From an uncultured Clostridia bacterium (GTDB taxonomy: Bacteria; Bacillota; Clostridia; Christensenellales; UBA1242), in NCBI GenBank assembly GCA_944350265.1, contig CALVOG010000003.1, positions 52,979 through 116,978 on the forward strand: a stretch of DNA of 64,000 nucleotides, in the 5' to 3' direction. Both the position numbers and the translations under genes were made by a program. Below the pieces are notes generated by a model. The model made no database searches, was not told the origin of the DNA, and worked only from the letters and a program-made list of their open reading frames with translations. The stretch's first letter is position 1. Each line of letters starts with the position of its first letter. Below, one piece after another: positions 35,698-44,985 of this stretch.

Positions 35698-36141
35698 CTA
35701 TTTTTCTTTTTTCTCTAAAATTATTGTCACAGGGCCGTAGTTTTCTTGCAAGATTTGCATATCCGCACCAAAGACACCTGTTTTTGTCGGTGCGGTTTTA
35801 TTCAATTCGCTCGCAAGAAGCAAATAAATTTTGTTTGCCCGCTCTGGCGTTTCCGCGGTTGTAAATGAAGGACGAAATCCGTGGCTTGCATCGCCCGCTA
35901 GGGTAAATTGCGAAATCAGCAAAATCTCCCCGCCAACATCTTTAACCGACAAATTCATTTTTCCAAATGCATCACTAAAAATTCGAAGATTAGCAATTTT
36001 GTTAGAAAAATACAAAATTAAGCCCTCGGCATCATCTTTTTCAACGCAAAAATAGACAACTAAGCCTCGCCCAATTTTTGAAATTAACTTTTCATCCACT
36101 TTAAGTTCCGCACTTTTCACGCGCTGAATAACCGCTTTCAC
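35698..36141 (-). CDS. dtd: D-aminoacyl-tRNA deacylase
   Basis: Hydrolyses mischarged D-aa-tRNA. Start set at GTG 36141 (VKAVIQRVKSAELKV), with AAGGAGG 6 nt upstream; 147 aa, the usual size. An ATG at 36222 would add 27 atypical residues. LLISQFTLAGDASHGFRPSF and TGVFGADMQILQENYGPVTI carry the family SQF and GPVT motifs. Confidence 0.95.
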   Translation of the reverse strand: MKAVIQRVKSAELKVDEKLISKIGRGLVVYFCVEKDDAEGLILYFSNKIANLRIFSDAFGKMNLSVKDVGGEILLISQFTLAGDASHGFRPSFTTAETPERANKIYLLLASELNKTAPTKTGVFGADMQILQENYGPVTIILEKKEK

Positions 36142-36592
36142 AATTTCCTCCTTTTTTATTTTATCATAAGAATTAATAAAAAATAATTTTTCATTAAAAC
36201 ATACAATTTTTTGTAACAACAAATTAAGTTAGTGTTTTTTAACAAAAATTTGAGAGTTTCTATGTTTTTCAAAGCAAATTAAATTTCACATAACTAGAAA
36301 ATACTCTTGTAGAAATGTTAAACCTCGCATTAATAGTAACAAATCAAGGCTTACAGACAACCATCGAAAACGAAGATTTATCAATAAGATTAAAAAATAA
36401 AACGTGCCTAGACTATAGTTTTTAAAACTAATATGAAAAAGAGCTTTGCTATTTTTTTGAAAAGTTCCTTCTCTGCTAGTTTCAAAAGTTAGCACTCTTA
36501 TAGATTTCTTCGCTTCTCGTTCTAGCTTCTTCTTATGATAGCAAGAATTTTATAATTTGTCAAATGTGTGGGTGGTGCGCATATAGGAATAT
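36142..36592. other. Intergenic region between divergent dtd and murB
   Basis: AT-rich. A 69-codon minus ORF (36286-36495) has no Shine-Dalgarno and no family; I treat it as non-coding. No repeats noted. Confidence 0.5.
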
Positions 36593-37447
36593 ATGTTTGA
36601 GTATGTGGAAAAAATAGAGAACGCTGACCTTAAAAATTATTGCACTTTCAAAATCGGCGCTCGAGGCACAATTTTATTCCCAAAAAATCTTGCTGACCTA
36701 AAAAAAGTGATTAAAGATTGCGAAAATTCCCACTTGCCATATTTTATTTTGGGGAATGGTAGCAATCTTCTTTTCCCCGACCACGACCTTAAAAGTGTTC
36801 TAATTTCGCTAAAAAAATTTGATAAAATCAAAATTCTACGCTCAACTTCAACCGGCGCAAAAGTCTATGTGGAGGCTGGCACAAATCTCTTTTCTCTTCA
36901 CAATTTTTGCGCTTTAAATTCGCTTACAGGGCTTGAATGGAGTTACGGCGTTCCTGCAAGTTTTGGTGGGCTTATTTATATGAATGGTGGCGCATATGGG
37001 AGCGAAATTGCCAATTTTGTTCTTCGCGTCAAAGTGCTAAGTGGCGGGAAAGTGCGGTGGTTAAGGCGAAAAGACATAAATTTTCAGCATCGAAAATCGA
37101 ACATTGACGGCATAATTTTGGGCGCTGAGATAAAACTTGCTAATGGTGAGAAAAATGAGATATTAAACTTGCAAAAAGAATACTTCGAAAACCGAAAACA
37201 CTCTCAACCTCTCGATAAGCCCAGCGCTGGTAGTGTTTTTAAGCGAGGCAAGTTGTTGCCAGCAAAAATTATCGACGAGTTTTCTCTTAAAGGAAGCAAA
37301 ATTGGTGGGGCGGAAATTTCGCAAAAACACGCTGGTTTCATTGTGAATATTGGTAGCGCTAAGTCGGCTGACGTCCGCGCGCTGATATCTTTTATTAAGC
37401 AAAAAACAGGCATAAATTTCGAAGAGGAGATTATAATTTTAGAGTAA
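36593..37447 (+). CDS. murB: UDP-N-acetylenolpyruvoylglucosamine reductase
   Basis: FAD/NADPH enzyme of peptidoglycan precursor synthesis. 284 residues, type II-like length. FILGNGSNLLF, GLEWSYGVPASFGG, YMNGGAYGSEI, FQHRKSNI, KPSAGSVFKRG (catalytic Ser region) and EISQKHAGFIVN are all clear. AGGA precedes ATG. A plus-strand gene isolated from other mur genes. Confidence 0.95.
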   Translation: MFEYVEKIENADLKNYCTFKIGARGTILFPKNLADLKKVIKDCENSHLPYFILGNGSNLLFPDHDLKSVLISLKKFDKIKILRSTSTGAKVYVEAGTNLFSLHNFCALNSLTGLEWSYGVPASFGGLIYMNGGAYGSEIANFVLRVKVLSGGKVRWLRRKDINFQHRKSNIDGIILGAEIKLANGEKNEILNLQKEYFENRKHSQPLDKPSAGSVFKRGKLLPAKIIDEFSLKGSKIGGAEISQKHAGFIVNIGSAKSADVRALISFIKQKTGINFEEEIIILE

Positions 37448-37658
37448 CATTCCTCACAAATCAATGTTTACTAATTAAAGTTGAGTCGAGCGCGACAAGT
37501 TCGCATTTGAGTAAGGCTGATGAAACAGTGCTGACAGGTAAATCGCGCTAAATTCGTTAGAATCTATTAAAATTTTTTATGTTTTTGACAAAAATTTGGC
37601 AATTTTTCGTTCATTTTTTAACTTTTTTCACATTCGACAAATTTTTTAAAAAAATCTA
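37448..37658. other. Spacer after murB
   Basis: AT-rich, no gene or repeat recognised. Confidence 0.4.
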
Positions 37659-37688
37659 TTGACTTTTATGTGGCATTTGTGATAAAAT
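37659..37688 (+). promoter_or_regulatory. Promoter of the pseudoknot leader and orphan gene
   Basis: TTGACT (37659-37664), 18-nt spacer, TAAAAT (37683-37688). The start near 37695 precedes the structured RNA by only a few nucleotides. Confidence 0.78.
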
Positions 37689-37699
37689 GGGTGCATTGC

Positions 37700-37779
37700 A
37701 TATCTCACCTCAGCAGAAAGGATGTTTGTTCTAAAAAATAAACAAAGCATCATTTAGAACGCCAGCCAAGGTAAGATAT
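37700..37779 (+). ncRNA. Structured leader RNA with predicted H-type pseudoknot (candidate riboswitch)
   Basis: Closing stem ATATCTCACCT (37700-37710) pairs with AGGTAAGATAT (37769-37779), one mismatch in 11. Inside, GATGTTTG (37721-37728) pairs with CAAAGCATC (37743-37751), and TTCTAAA (37729-37735) pairs with TTTAGAA (37753-37759). The order of arms (A-B-A'-B') makes a pseudoknot. Unpaired purine-rich (AGCAGAAAG) and GCCAGCCA strands remain. It sits between promoter and start codon. I cannot match it to a known class. Confidence 0.6.
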
Positions 37780-37815
37780 AGGGTGAATAACCATAAATTT
37801 AAAAGGAGGTAAATT

Positions 37816-38250
37816 ATGGATTTTAGTAGAAGAAACCGTATGCTCGAGCATATCAAAGCGCTTACCGAAATTCTTTCTGGTAGCATCTACACGCTCAACT
37901 ATGAGTATCAACGTGTAGGACTTGAAACTTTTGCCAAAGACAATCCAACGCTTGACGATAATGAGTTGAAAAAAGCATATTTGTCGGCATTAGCATTCAA
38001 GAAAGATGACATTGAAAGAGCGCAAAGTATGAGCAAATCCACAACAAGTCAAATTGCTCATCTGGCAACATCGCTTACAGCAGAAGAGCTAAAAGCAGTA
38101 AAGGAATTTTTGGCTTTCACAAAAACGGCGCTTTACAAAAAAATCGCAAACGAAAACCCTTCAAACGCTAACAAGAATTACAAGTTGGCAGAAATCAAAG
38201 CGGTTGAAACCACCGAAGGTATCGTTGCTCAATGCCAAAAGCAAAAGTAA
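37816..38250 (+). CDS. Orphan 144-aa helical protein behind the structured leader
   Basis: AGGAGG 7 nt before ATG, its own promoter, leader RNA and terminator: a complete transcription unit. The protein is predicted almost wholly helical and soluble (RNRMLEHIKALTEIL, LDDNELKKAYLSAL, SLTAEELKAVKEFLAFTK). No membrane segment and only one cysteine. Family not recognised. If the leader is a riboswitch, the gene may be involved in transport, binding or detoxification of the ligand, but nothing in the sequence says so. Confidence 0.75.
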   Translation: MDFSRRNRMLEHIKALTEILSGSIYTLNYEYQRVGLETFAKDNPTLDDNELKKAYLSALAFKKDDIERAQSMSKSTTSQIAHLATSLTAEELKAVKEFLAFTKTALYKKIANENPSNANKNYKLAEIKAVETTEGIVAQCQKQK

Positions 38251-38293
38251 AAGCAACACACAACTAATAAAACAAAGACGTTGCTGATTGTCA

Positions 38294-38329
38294 AAAAAAG
38301 AACTTTGAATTGCACAAAGTTCTTTTTTA
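38294..38329 (+). terminator. Intrinsic terminator after the orphan gene
   Basis: Perfect arms GAACTTTG and CAAAGTTC extended by A/T pairs, 7-nt loop, then six T. Confidence 0.9.
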
Positions 38330-38614
38330 TTTTACAATTTTTTCATCTTGTTATTTATTTTTTGTTCAGCACGCAATGTTTTTTATTTTTCTTAACGCAA
38401 TGATTATTATTTTTCTTAACAAGCAAGCGCGCGATGCTCACAATATTATTTGCCCTTTTTAACTTGCAAAGCGAAGTTAAATAAAGCGCAAAATGAATTA
38501 GCAAGGAAAAAAATTAGGCAAAGTTGAAGCATTTGTATATATAAAGAAAAAAATTTCAATTTTTAAAAGTTATTTTTAATTATAAAACTTTCACTTTTAA
38601 ACTTTTTTTGAGTA
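38330..38614. repeat. Spacer with a 24-bp tandem duplication
   Basis: Units at 38373-38396 and 38397-38420 share GCAATG and TTATTTTTCTTAAC. No gene. Confidence 0.65.
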
Positions 38615-38650
38615 ATAAAAAAATTACAGAACAGCCTGTAATTTTTTTTA
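38615..38650. terminator. Terminator of the S10-spc-alpha cluster
   Basis: Arms ATTACAG and CTGTAAT with A/T extension and T-runs on both strands. On the minus strand it lies ~85 nt after rplQ. Confidence 0.85.
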
Positions 38651-38734
38651 TTAATTTTATTAAATTGATTTAGGTTTATTGAGTTAATTCTTTTTTAATA
38701 AATTTTCTTTACAAAATTGCATTCAAATTTTTAA

Positions 38735-39244
38735 TTAAACCAACTCAACTATTGCCATTTCAGCGGCATCGCCTTTACGCATTCCAAGTTTGATAACGCG
38801 AGTGTAGCCACCACCTTGCCCAAGTTCCTTTGCGCGCTTTGCGTATTTTGGAGCGTGAACGTTGAAAATCTTTTCCAAAAGTGGATGGTTGATGCCCTCA
38901 ATGCGTGCCTTAAACGCCTCTTTTGACTCTTTCTCTTTTCTTTGCTCTTGCAAATCATAGACATAAGCCATAATCTTTCTTCTGGCATTGAGTTTTTTTG
39001 GTCCATCATTAAGAACCTCTTTCTTCACCTTCTTGCCGTCAGCACCCTTAACTTCCTTCACAACCTTGGTTGTATCCTCATAGGAATTGATGGCGATAGT
39101 GATGAGTTTTTCAGCCTCTCTTGCCGTTGCCTTAGCCTTTGCAAGGGTGGTTTCCACTTTACCTTTCCAAAGCAATGTGGAAACAAGTCCACGAAGAAGG
39201 GCTTTTCTTTCCTTTGAAGGTCTGCCTAATTTATCGTTAGCCAT
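38735..39244 (-). CDS. rplQ: 50S ribosomal protein L17 (with insertion)
   Basis: Starts MANDKLGRPSKERKALLRGL, the family opening (usually KLGR-x-x-x-x-RxAL). 169 residues against the usual ~113-130, owing to a Lys-rich insertion at ~55-115 (KEVKGADGKKVKKEV and a charged helix). C-terminal YTRVIKLG...GDAAEMAIVELV is intact. Last gene of the alpha operon. Confidence 0.97.
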   Translation of the reverse strand: MANDKLGRPSKERKALLRGLVSTLLWKGKVETTLAKAKATAREAEKLITIAINSYEDTTKVVKEVKGADGKKVKKEVLNDGPKKLNARRKIMAYVYDLQEQRKEKESKEAFKARIEGINHPLLEKIFNVHAPKYAKRAKELGQGGGYTRVIKLGMRKGDAAEMAIVELV

Positions 39245-39261
39245 TTTCTTTCTCCTTTTAA

Positions 39262-40215
39262 TTATTCTTCATCCTTGCGGAGAGTAAATCCATAACTTTC
39301 CAATTTATTGATAACTTCTTCCACACTTTTTGCGCCCAAATTGCGCACTTTAAACATATCGCTTTTTGATTTTTTTAGAAGGTCTTGGATTGTGTTGAGG
39401 CCTGCTCTCTTCAAGCAGTTATACGACCTAACCGAGAGGTCCATATCCTCAATTGGAAGTTCCATAAGTTTCACTTGCTTATCTTCTTCTTTTGAAACAA
39501 GAATGCTGACATCGCTCATTTGTGCGCAAAGTTCGATAAATAAATTCACGTGTTCGTTGACAATTTTGCCAGCCAAACTTACAATTTCTCTTGCCGAAGT
39601 TGTGCCGTTTGTGTTGACTTCCAAAATCAACTTGTCATAGTCAATGCTGTTGCCCACACGAGTTGGTTCAACATTAAAATTCACGCGCTTAACTGGCGAA
39701 AAGATGCTGTCCATTGCGATGAAATCGATGTTGTCATATTTTTCCTTGTTTTCATCCGCTGGAACAAAGCCTCTGCCGTTGCCAATCATAACGTCCATAT
39801 CAAGCACTGCGCCCTCATCAAGTGTGCATATGTGCAAATTTGGATTCAAAACTTGGCATTCGTCGTTAAACTCAAAGTCTTTTGCGGTAACTTCACCAGG
39901 CGTGTTTTTTCTTAAACGAAGATAGGTGATAAAGTTTTTCTCTTGGTTAGAGCATTTCACAGCCAAACCTTTGAGGTTCAAAACGATATCAACAACATCC
40001 TCAGTCACCCCTCTAATTGTTGAAAATTCGTGAGCAACACCAGCAATACGGAACGCGATTGGCGCTGAGCCTGGAAGCGAACTCAAAAGTGTTCTTCTCA
40101 TACAGTTGCCAAGCGTGATACCATAGCCCTTTTCAAGCGGTTCAACAACAAATCTTGCGAAACTTCCGCCGTCAGTTTCCTCACAAGTGATTCTTGGTTT
40201 TTCCATTTCCATCAT
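39262..40215 (-). CDS. rpoA: DNA-directed RNA polymerase subunit alpha
   Basis: 317 aa from ATG 40215; AGGGGG lies 9 nt upstream. The aNTD (FARFVVEPLEKGYGITLGNCMRRTLLSSLPG) dimerises and nucleates the core; the aCTD (PIEDMDLSVRSYNCLKRAGLNTIQDLL) binds UP elements and activators. Complete. Normal position between rpsD and rplQ. Confidence 0.98.
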   Translation of the reverse strand: MMEMEKPRITCEETDGGSFARFVVEPLEKGYGITLGNCMRRTLLSSLPGSAPIAFRIAGVAHEFSTIRGVTEDVVDIVLNLKGLAVKCSNQEKNFITYLRLRKNTPGEVTAKDFEFNDECQVLNPNLHICTLDEGAVLDMDVMIGNGRGFVPADENKEKYDNIDFIAMDSIFSPVKRVNFNVEPTRVGNSIDYDKLILEVNTNGTTSAREIVSLAGKIVNEHVNLFIELCAQMSDVSILVSKEEDKQVKLMELPIEDMDLSVRSYNCLKRAGLNTIQDLLKKSKSDMFKVRNLGAKSVEEVINKLESYGFTLRKDEE

Positions 40216-40234
40216 AATCAAAATCCCCCTAAAA

Positions 40235-40855
40235 CTATCTCGAATAGAACTCTACGATAAGTTGTTCTTTAATGTCAGAATCAATATCTTCTCTTTGTGG
40301 ATTAGAAAGCACTTTTCCAGTAAGCGTTTCTGGGTCGAACTCCACCCATTTTGGCGTTACAAGACGCATACCTTTAAGGTCCTTAAACATTTGAAGTTCG
40401 CGCTTGTTCTCTTTAATAGAGATAACATCGCCAGCCTTCACAATGTAAGAAGCAATGCTTACAGTTTTGCCATTCACGCAAATTTGACCGTGGTTTACAA
40501 TTTGACGGCACTCAGCGCGAGATGCACCAATACCCATTCTGTAAACAACGTTGTCGAGGCGTCTTTCGATTAAGGAAAGCATATTGTCACCAGTTACGCC
40601 TTTCATTCGAACTGCCTCTTCATAATACTTTCTAAATTGTTTCTCTAAGATACCATACATTCTCTTTGCCTTCTGCTTTTCGCGAAGTTGGAGACCATAT
40701 TCAGTAACCTTCTTTCTTGATGCTCCGTGTTGTCCAGGAACAACAGGACGTCTTTCCATAGCGCACTTTTTGGTTGTGCATCTTTCGCCTTTAAGGAAAA
40801 GTTTACGCCCCTCTCTCCTGCACTGACGGCAATCAGGCTCAATTTTTCTTGCCAT
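40235..40855 (-). CDS. rpsD: 30S ribosomal protein S4
   Basis: 206 residues. Primary 16S-binding protein. Opens MARKIEPDCRQCRREGRKLFLKG; the N-terminal cysteines (CRQC, ERCTTKKC) form a zinc-binding form. S4 RNA-binding domain RRLDNVVYRMGIGASRAECRQIVNHG. Ends VEFYSR. Confidence 0.98.
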   Translation of the reverse strand: MARKIEPDCRQCRREGRKLFLKGERCTTKKCAMERRPVVPGQHGASRKKVTEYGLQLREKQKAKRMYGILEKQFRKYYEEAVRMKGVTGDNMLSLIERRLDNVVYRMGIGASRAECRQIVNHGQICVNGKTVSIASYIVKAGDVISIKENKRELQMFKDLKGMRLVTPKWVEFDPETLTGKVLSNPQREDIDSDIKEQLIVEFYSR

Positions 40856-40869
40856 TTTTCATTCTCCTT

Positions 40870-41268
40870 TTAAACTCTTCTTCTTTTTGGAGGTCTGCAA
40901 CCGTTATGAGCGATTGGCGAAACATCCTTAATTAATGTAACATTAAAGCCAAGCGTTCCAAGGGCGCGGATGGCGCTTTCTCTGCCTTGTCCTGGACCTT
41001 TAACATAAACCTCAACATCTTTCATTCCGGCGCTAAGAGCGGTTTCAGCGGCTCTTTCAACGCAGGTTTGCGCAGCAAATGGAGTGCTTTTCTTTGAGCC
41101 TTTAAGCCCAAGTCTGCCAGACGAGCATTGAGAAATAACCCCACCCGTCATATCAGTGAAAGATACGATTGTGTTGTTGAAAGAAGTTGTGATATGAACT
41201 TGACCTTTTTCAATCTTCTGGTTAACTCTTTTTCTAACCTTTGTTTTCTTATTTTTTACGTTTGCCAT
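40870..41268 (-). CDS. rpsK: 30S ribosomal protein S11
   Basis: 132 residues. [35 protein letters not shown] and the C-terminal [23 protein letters not shown] are the family hallmarks. Confidence 0.98.
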   Translation of the reverse strand: MANVKNKKTKVRKRVNQKIEKGQVHITTSFNNTIVSFTDMTGGVISQCSSGRLGLKGSKKSTPFAAQTCVERAAETALSAGMKDVEVYVKGPGQGRESAIRALGTLGFNVTLIKDVSPIAHNGCRPPKRRRV

Positions 41269-41278
41269 AATCTACCTC

Positions 41279-41656
41279 TTATTTACCTTTCTTAGCACTA
41301 CCGCTAACGATTTTCTTTGGACCCTTTCTTGTGCGCGCGTTGTTTTTCGTGCTTTGACCGCGAACAGGAAGTCCCTTTCTGTGGCGAATGCCTCTATAGC
41401 AACCGATTTCGCCAAGTTTTTTGATGTTCATACTAACTCTTGATTTAAGTTCGCCTTCAACGATAAGTTGATTCTCGATATAGTTACGAAGTTTAGCAAC
41501 CTGGTCCTCAGTCAAATCCTTCACACGGGTATCCATTGAGATGCCTGTTTTTTCGCAAATTTCTTGCGAGGTTTTAACGCCGATACCATAAATATAAGTC
41601 AAACCATATTCCAATCTTTTGTCGTTTGGAAGGTCAACACCAGCAATTCTTGCCAT
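41279..41656 (-). CDS. rpsM: 30S ribosomal protein S13
   Basis: 125 residues. [26 protein letters not shown] opening and [26 protein letters not shown]-terminus are diagnostic. Contacts the P-site tRNA and the B1 bridge. Confidence 0.98.
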   Translation of the reverse strand: MARIAGVDLPNDKRLEYGLTYIYGIGVKTSQEICEKTGISMDTRVKDLTEDQVAKLRNYIENQLIVEGELKSRVSMNIKKLGEIGCYRGIRHRKGLPVRGQSTKNNARTRKGPKKIVSGSAKKGK

Positions 41657-41673
41657 TTTTTAAATTCTCCTTT

Positions 41674-41790
41674 TTAACCTTGTGTTTGTTTGTGTTTTTT
41701 GCTCTTTGAGCAAATAACCATAACTTTGCCGTCGCGCTTAATGACTTTGCATTTGTCGCACATAGGCTTTACAGATGCTCTAACTTTCAT
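41674..41790 (-). CDS. rpmJ: 50S ribosomal protein L36
   Basis: Hand-translated, 38 residues: [21 protein letters not shown] then [16 protein letters not shown]. Three cysteines; the usual last zinc ligand is His (SKKHKQ). This is the zinc form of L36. Standard place between infA and rpsM. Confidence 0.95.
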   Translation of the reverse strand: MKVRASVKPMCDKCKVIKRDGKVMVICSKSKKHKQTQG

Positions 41791-41804
41791 TTTTTTGCTC
41801 CTTT

Positions 41805-42026
41805 TTAACCCTTGTCTCTCCAAGTTATGCGACCTTTCGAGAGGTCATACGGACTCATCTCAATTTTCACTTTGTCGCCTTCAATGATGCGAATAAAATT
41901 TTGTCTTAACTTGCCGGAAATGTAAGCGGTTATCACGTGGCCGTTTGAGAGTGTGACCTTGAAAGTCATACTTGGCAAAACTTCGGTGACAACGCCCTCA
42001 AATTCAATGACATCTTGTTTCGACAT
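41805..42026 (-). CDS. infA: Translation initiation factor IF-1
   Basis: 73 residues, an OB-fold. [40 protein letters not shown] and [19 protein letters not shown]. Overlaps the upstream KOW gene by 23 nt. Confidence 0.98.
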   Translation of the reverse strand: MSKQDVIEFEGVVTEVLPSMTFKVTLSNGHVITAYISGKLRQNFIRIIEGDKVKIEMSPYDLSKGRITWRDKG

Positions 42027-42282
42027 AAATTTTCCTCTCCTTTAAAAATTTTCGAATTTCCGCATTCACTTTTTCTTCTTTTTCGCTTAGTTTTTCGGTT
42101 GGAAATGCAATTTTTGAGGCTTTTTTAAGATGTTTAACACTTTTCTTTTTGGGATTGGTTATTTTTAACCTTTTCCCGTCCACCAAAAAGCAAAATTTTC
42201 CATCCATTTTCCAAACGATAAAAAGATTACCTTTCTCCTTGCCAGCCGTCGCCAGCACAACATCACCTTCGAAAATGCTCAT
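42004..42282 (-). CDS. KOW-domain RNA-binding protein (L14e-like)
   Basis: 92 aa from ATG 42282 (GGAG 7 nt away). N-terminal KOW-type fold ([41 protein letters not shown]) followed by a charged helix. Small proteins of this type sit between map and infA in many Firmicutes; the role is unclear, perhaps ribosome-associated. It overlaps both neighbours. Confidence 0.85.
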   Translation of the reverse strand: MSIFEGDVVLATAGKEKGNLFIVWKMDGKFCFLVDGKRLKITNPKKKSVKHLKKASKIAFPTEKLSEKEEKVNAEIRKFLKERKIYVETRCH

Positions 42283-43033
42283 CGTCACTCTCCAAAGTCA
42301 GCACTTCCACACCATTTTTGGTGAACAAAACGGTGTTTTCGTAATGCGCCGAAGGTTTTCCGTCACGTGTGACCACACCCCAGCCATCACTAAGAAGCGC
42401 CACCTCTTTTCTGCCCATATTAATCATAGGCTCGATTGCGATTGTCATATTCTCTTTAATGACTGCGCCGTCGGTTGCTTTGCCATAGTTTAAAACCTCT
42501 GGTGGCTCGTGCATATTTCGCCCGATGCCGTGACCTGCAAGTTCTCTAACCACCGAATAGCCATTACTTTCAGCATACTTTTGAATTGCGTTTGAAATTT
42601 TGCCAATGCGGTCGCCGATTCTCACATTTTCAATGCCTTTAAAAAAGCATTCTTTGGTCACTTCCACAAGTTTTTTCTTTTCTTCGCTCACCTCGCCAAC
42701 CAAAAATGTTCTGGTGGCATCACCGCAATAGCCTTTGTAGGACGCAACAATGTCAACGCTGACAATATCGCCGTCCTTCAAAATAACCTTTTTGCTTGGG
42801 ATGCCGTGCACAATCATTTCATTGACTGAGATGCACGAAGTTGCTGGGTAGCCCATATAGCCTTTACAAGGAGTTTCACCACCACTATCTATTATAAACT
42901 TTTCTATCGATTTGTCAATATCAAACGTGGAAATTCCCGCTTTTATCAGCGATTTTGCGTGAATTAATGCGTCACGCGTTATCTCACACGCTTTTTTAAT
43001 GAGCACAATCTCTTGCGGGGTCTTTTGAATCAC
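42263..43033 (-). CDS. map: Methionine aminopeptidase, type I
   Basis: Removes N-terminal Met after deformylation. 256 residues. Metal ligands lie in DIVASYKGYCGDATRTF, ELAGHGIGRNMHEPP and MTIAIEPMI. Complete. Overlaps adk by 4 nt. Confidence 0.97.
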   Translation of the reverse strand: MIQKTPQEIVLIKKACEITRDALIHAKSLIKAGISTFDIDKSIEKFIIDSGGETPCKGYMGYPATSCISVNEMIVHGIPSKKVILKDGDIVSVDIVASYKGYCGDATRTFLVGEVSEEKKKLVEVTKECFFKGIENVRIGDRIGKISNAIQKYAESNGYSVVRELAGHGIGRNMHEPPEVLNYGKATDGAVIKENMTIAIEPMINMGRKEVALLSDGWGVVTRDGKPSAHYENTVLFTKNGVEVLTLESDDEHFRR

Positions 43034-43656
43034 TTTAAAAGCCCCTTCAAAAAGTTTTTAACAGGCTTGTATGTTTCCTCTGGTCCCTCTTGTGAACCTT
43101 TGGCAACATAAAGTTTATCAGCGTAGAAGTTTATGAGTGGTGCGGTTGTTTTTTCATAAACTTCCAGACGAAGAGTGATTGTTTCCAAGTTATCGTCATC
43201 CCGTTGGAACAATGGCGAACCGCATTTCTCGCAAGTAGGTTTTGAGTAGGAAGATGTGTTATAAATCTCGCCACATTTAGAACAAATTCTTCTTCCCACG
43301 CAACGACGCTTGATTTCGTCGGTTGGAACATCAAGAGCGATAACTGCGTCGATGTCGGTTATTTCTTTTAATGCTTCCGCCTGTGGAATACTCCTTGGGA
43401 AACCATCCAAAATAAAGCCGTTCTTGCAGTCGTCACACTTCAAGCGTTCCTTCAACATTTCAATCGTCACTGCATCTGGCACTAATTCGCCCTTATCCAT
43501 ATAGGACTTTGCTTTAAGGCCAACCTCTGTGCCATTTTTTATATTTTCACGGAAAAGGTCGCCCGTGGAAATTTGAACGATGTTAAAATCTTTCATAATG
43601 TTCCTTGCAAGCGTGCCTTTCCCAGAAAATGGTGCACCAAGTAATATGATTCTCAT
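43030..43656 (-). CDS. adk: Adenylate kinase
   Basis: 208 residues. P-loop GAPFSGKGTLA (Phe instead of the more common Gly at one position), NMP-binding ISTGDLFRENI, GFPRSIPQA, and a LID domain with four cysteines (CSKCGEIYN...CEKCG), the zinc-binding Gram-positive form. Confidence 0.96.
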   Translation of the reverse strand: MRIILLGAPFSGKGTLARNIMKDFNIVQISTGDLFRENIKNGTEVGLKAKSYMDKGELVPDAVTIEMLKERLKCDDCKNGFILDGFPRSIPQAEALKEITDIDAVIALDVPTDEIKRRCVGRRICSKCGEIYNTSSYSKPTCEKCGSPLFQRDDDNLETITLRLEVYEKTTAPLINFYADKLYVAKGSQEGPEETYKPVKNFLKGLLK

Positions 43657-43674
43657 ATTTTTCCTCCTAGATTT

Positions 43675-44982
43675 TTAATCTAAAAAGCCCTTGTAGTTTC
43701 GCATATACATTTGTGCTTCCAAGTTTTTATCAAATTCGAGCGCAACCGAAACAATAATCATAAGCCCTGTTGCACTGAACGCATTGATAAGGCTGGTGAG
43801 CGCCGAATAATCGTCAATCGCTTTGAACGCCAAACTTGGAAGAAGCGCCAAAAACGCTAAGAAAAACGCACCAAAAAGGGTTATTCTTCTTGAGATTTTT
43901 TTGAGATACTCACTGGTCTCTCTGCCCGGCCTTATGCCCTTCACAAAACCGCCCTGTTGTTGCAATCTTCTTGAAATGTCGTTGGTGTCAAAGGTTATCA
44001 TTGAGTAGAAGAAAGCAAACGCAAAGATGAGAAGAGCCAAGATAACGATATACACCCAAGAACTTGTGCCGAGATACTCATTATACCACGCAAGCGCGGA
44101 TGAGTCTGGCCAGAAGATGGACATCACAAGTTGTGGCAATGTGAGAAGAGAGGTTGCGAAGATGATTGGCATAACACCAGAACTGTTGAGTTTGATTGGA
44201 ATGTAAGTGTCCTGCCCGCCATACATACGCCTACCCTTAATTTGTTTTGCATAACTCACTGGCACTCTACGTTCGGAGTTGTCCATAAACACGATAAGCC
44301 CGAAGATGAGAATGACAGCAACGATATAGATGATAATCATCCAAATGTTGTTTGGGTCGTCGATTGCTTGCTTGATTGCGTCGCTTATGCCTTGCGCAGA
44401 AGATGCCAAAATACCCACAAAAATGAGGATACTCATACCACTTCCGCACACGCCAAGACTGGTGATTTTTTCGCCAATCCAAACCGTGAACATTGCGCCC
44501 GCGGTGAGAAGTAACACAACGCCGATTCCAACAAGCCAAGTTGGGAAAGCGATTTCACCCACCCTAAGCGAGAGGTTATCTCTAAATGAAACCACAATTC
44601 CCACCGCCTGCGCAATCGCCAAAACGAGTGCGGTTATGCGGGTGTAGAACTGCATTTTCTTTTTGCCATCTTCCCCTTGCTTTGCCAAGCGTTCAAGCGC
44701 TGGAATGGCAACCGTCAAAAGTTGAATGACGATGGACGCTGTGATATACGGCGAAACGCCCAGCGCAAGGATAGAACCATTCGCCAGTGCGTTACCAGAG
44801 AGCATATTCATAAGCGAAAAGAAGGTTGTGCCTGTGGTTTCTTCTTCGATGAGCGTGCCGATGTCAAGCCCTGGGCAGACAATGGCACAACCCACCCTGT
44901 AAACAAGGATGAGCGCAAGCACAATCAACAATTTGTTTCTAATGTCCTTAACTTTAAAGGCATTAAAGAGAGTTTTAAACAT
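43675..44982 (-). CDS. secY: Protein translocase subunit SecY
   Basis: 435 residues with ten membrane segments. SALGVSPYITASIVIQLL-like segment 2, ERRVPVSYAKQIKGRRMYGG, the C5 loop GGFVKGIRPGRETSEYL and a terminal MRNYKGFLD are typical. Channel for Sec-dependent export. Confidence 0.97.
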   Translation of the reverse strand: MFKTLFNAFKVKDIRNKLLIVLALILVYRVGCAIVCPGLDIGTLIEEETTGTTFFSLMNMLSGNALANGSILALGVSPYITASIVIQLLTVAIPALERLAKQGEDGKKKMQFYTRITALVLAIAQAVGIVVSFRDNLSLRVGEIAFPTWLVGIGVVLLLTAGAMFTVWIGEKITSLGVCGSGMSILIFVGILASSAQGISDAIKQAIDDPNNIWMIIIYIVAVILIFGLIVFMDNSERRVPVSYAKQIKGRRMYGGQDTYIPIKLNSSGVMPIIFATSLLTLPQLVMSIFWPDSSALAWYNEYLGTSSWVYIVILALLIFAFAFFYSMITFDTNDISRRLQQQGGFVKGIRPGRETSEYLKKISRRITLFGAFFLAFLALLPSLAFKAIDDYSALTSLINAFSATGLMIIVSVALEFDKNLEAQMYMRNYKGFLD

Positions 44983-44985
44983 AAA

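Noticed and set aside
36286-36495. 69-codon minus-strand ORF with hydrophobic residues
   Set aside because: No Shine-Dalgarno, no recognisable family, AT-driven composition.
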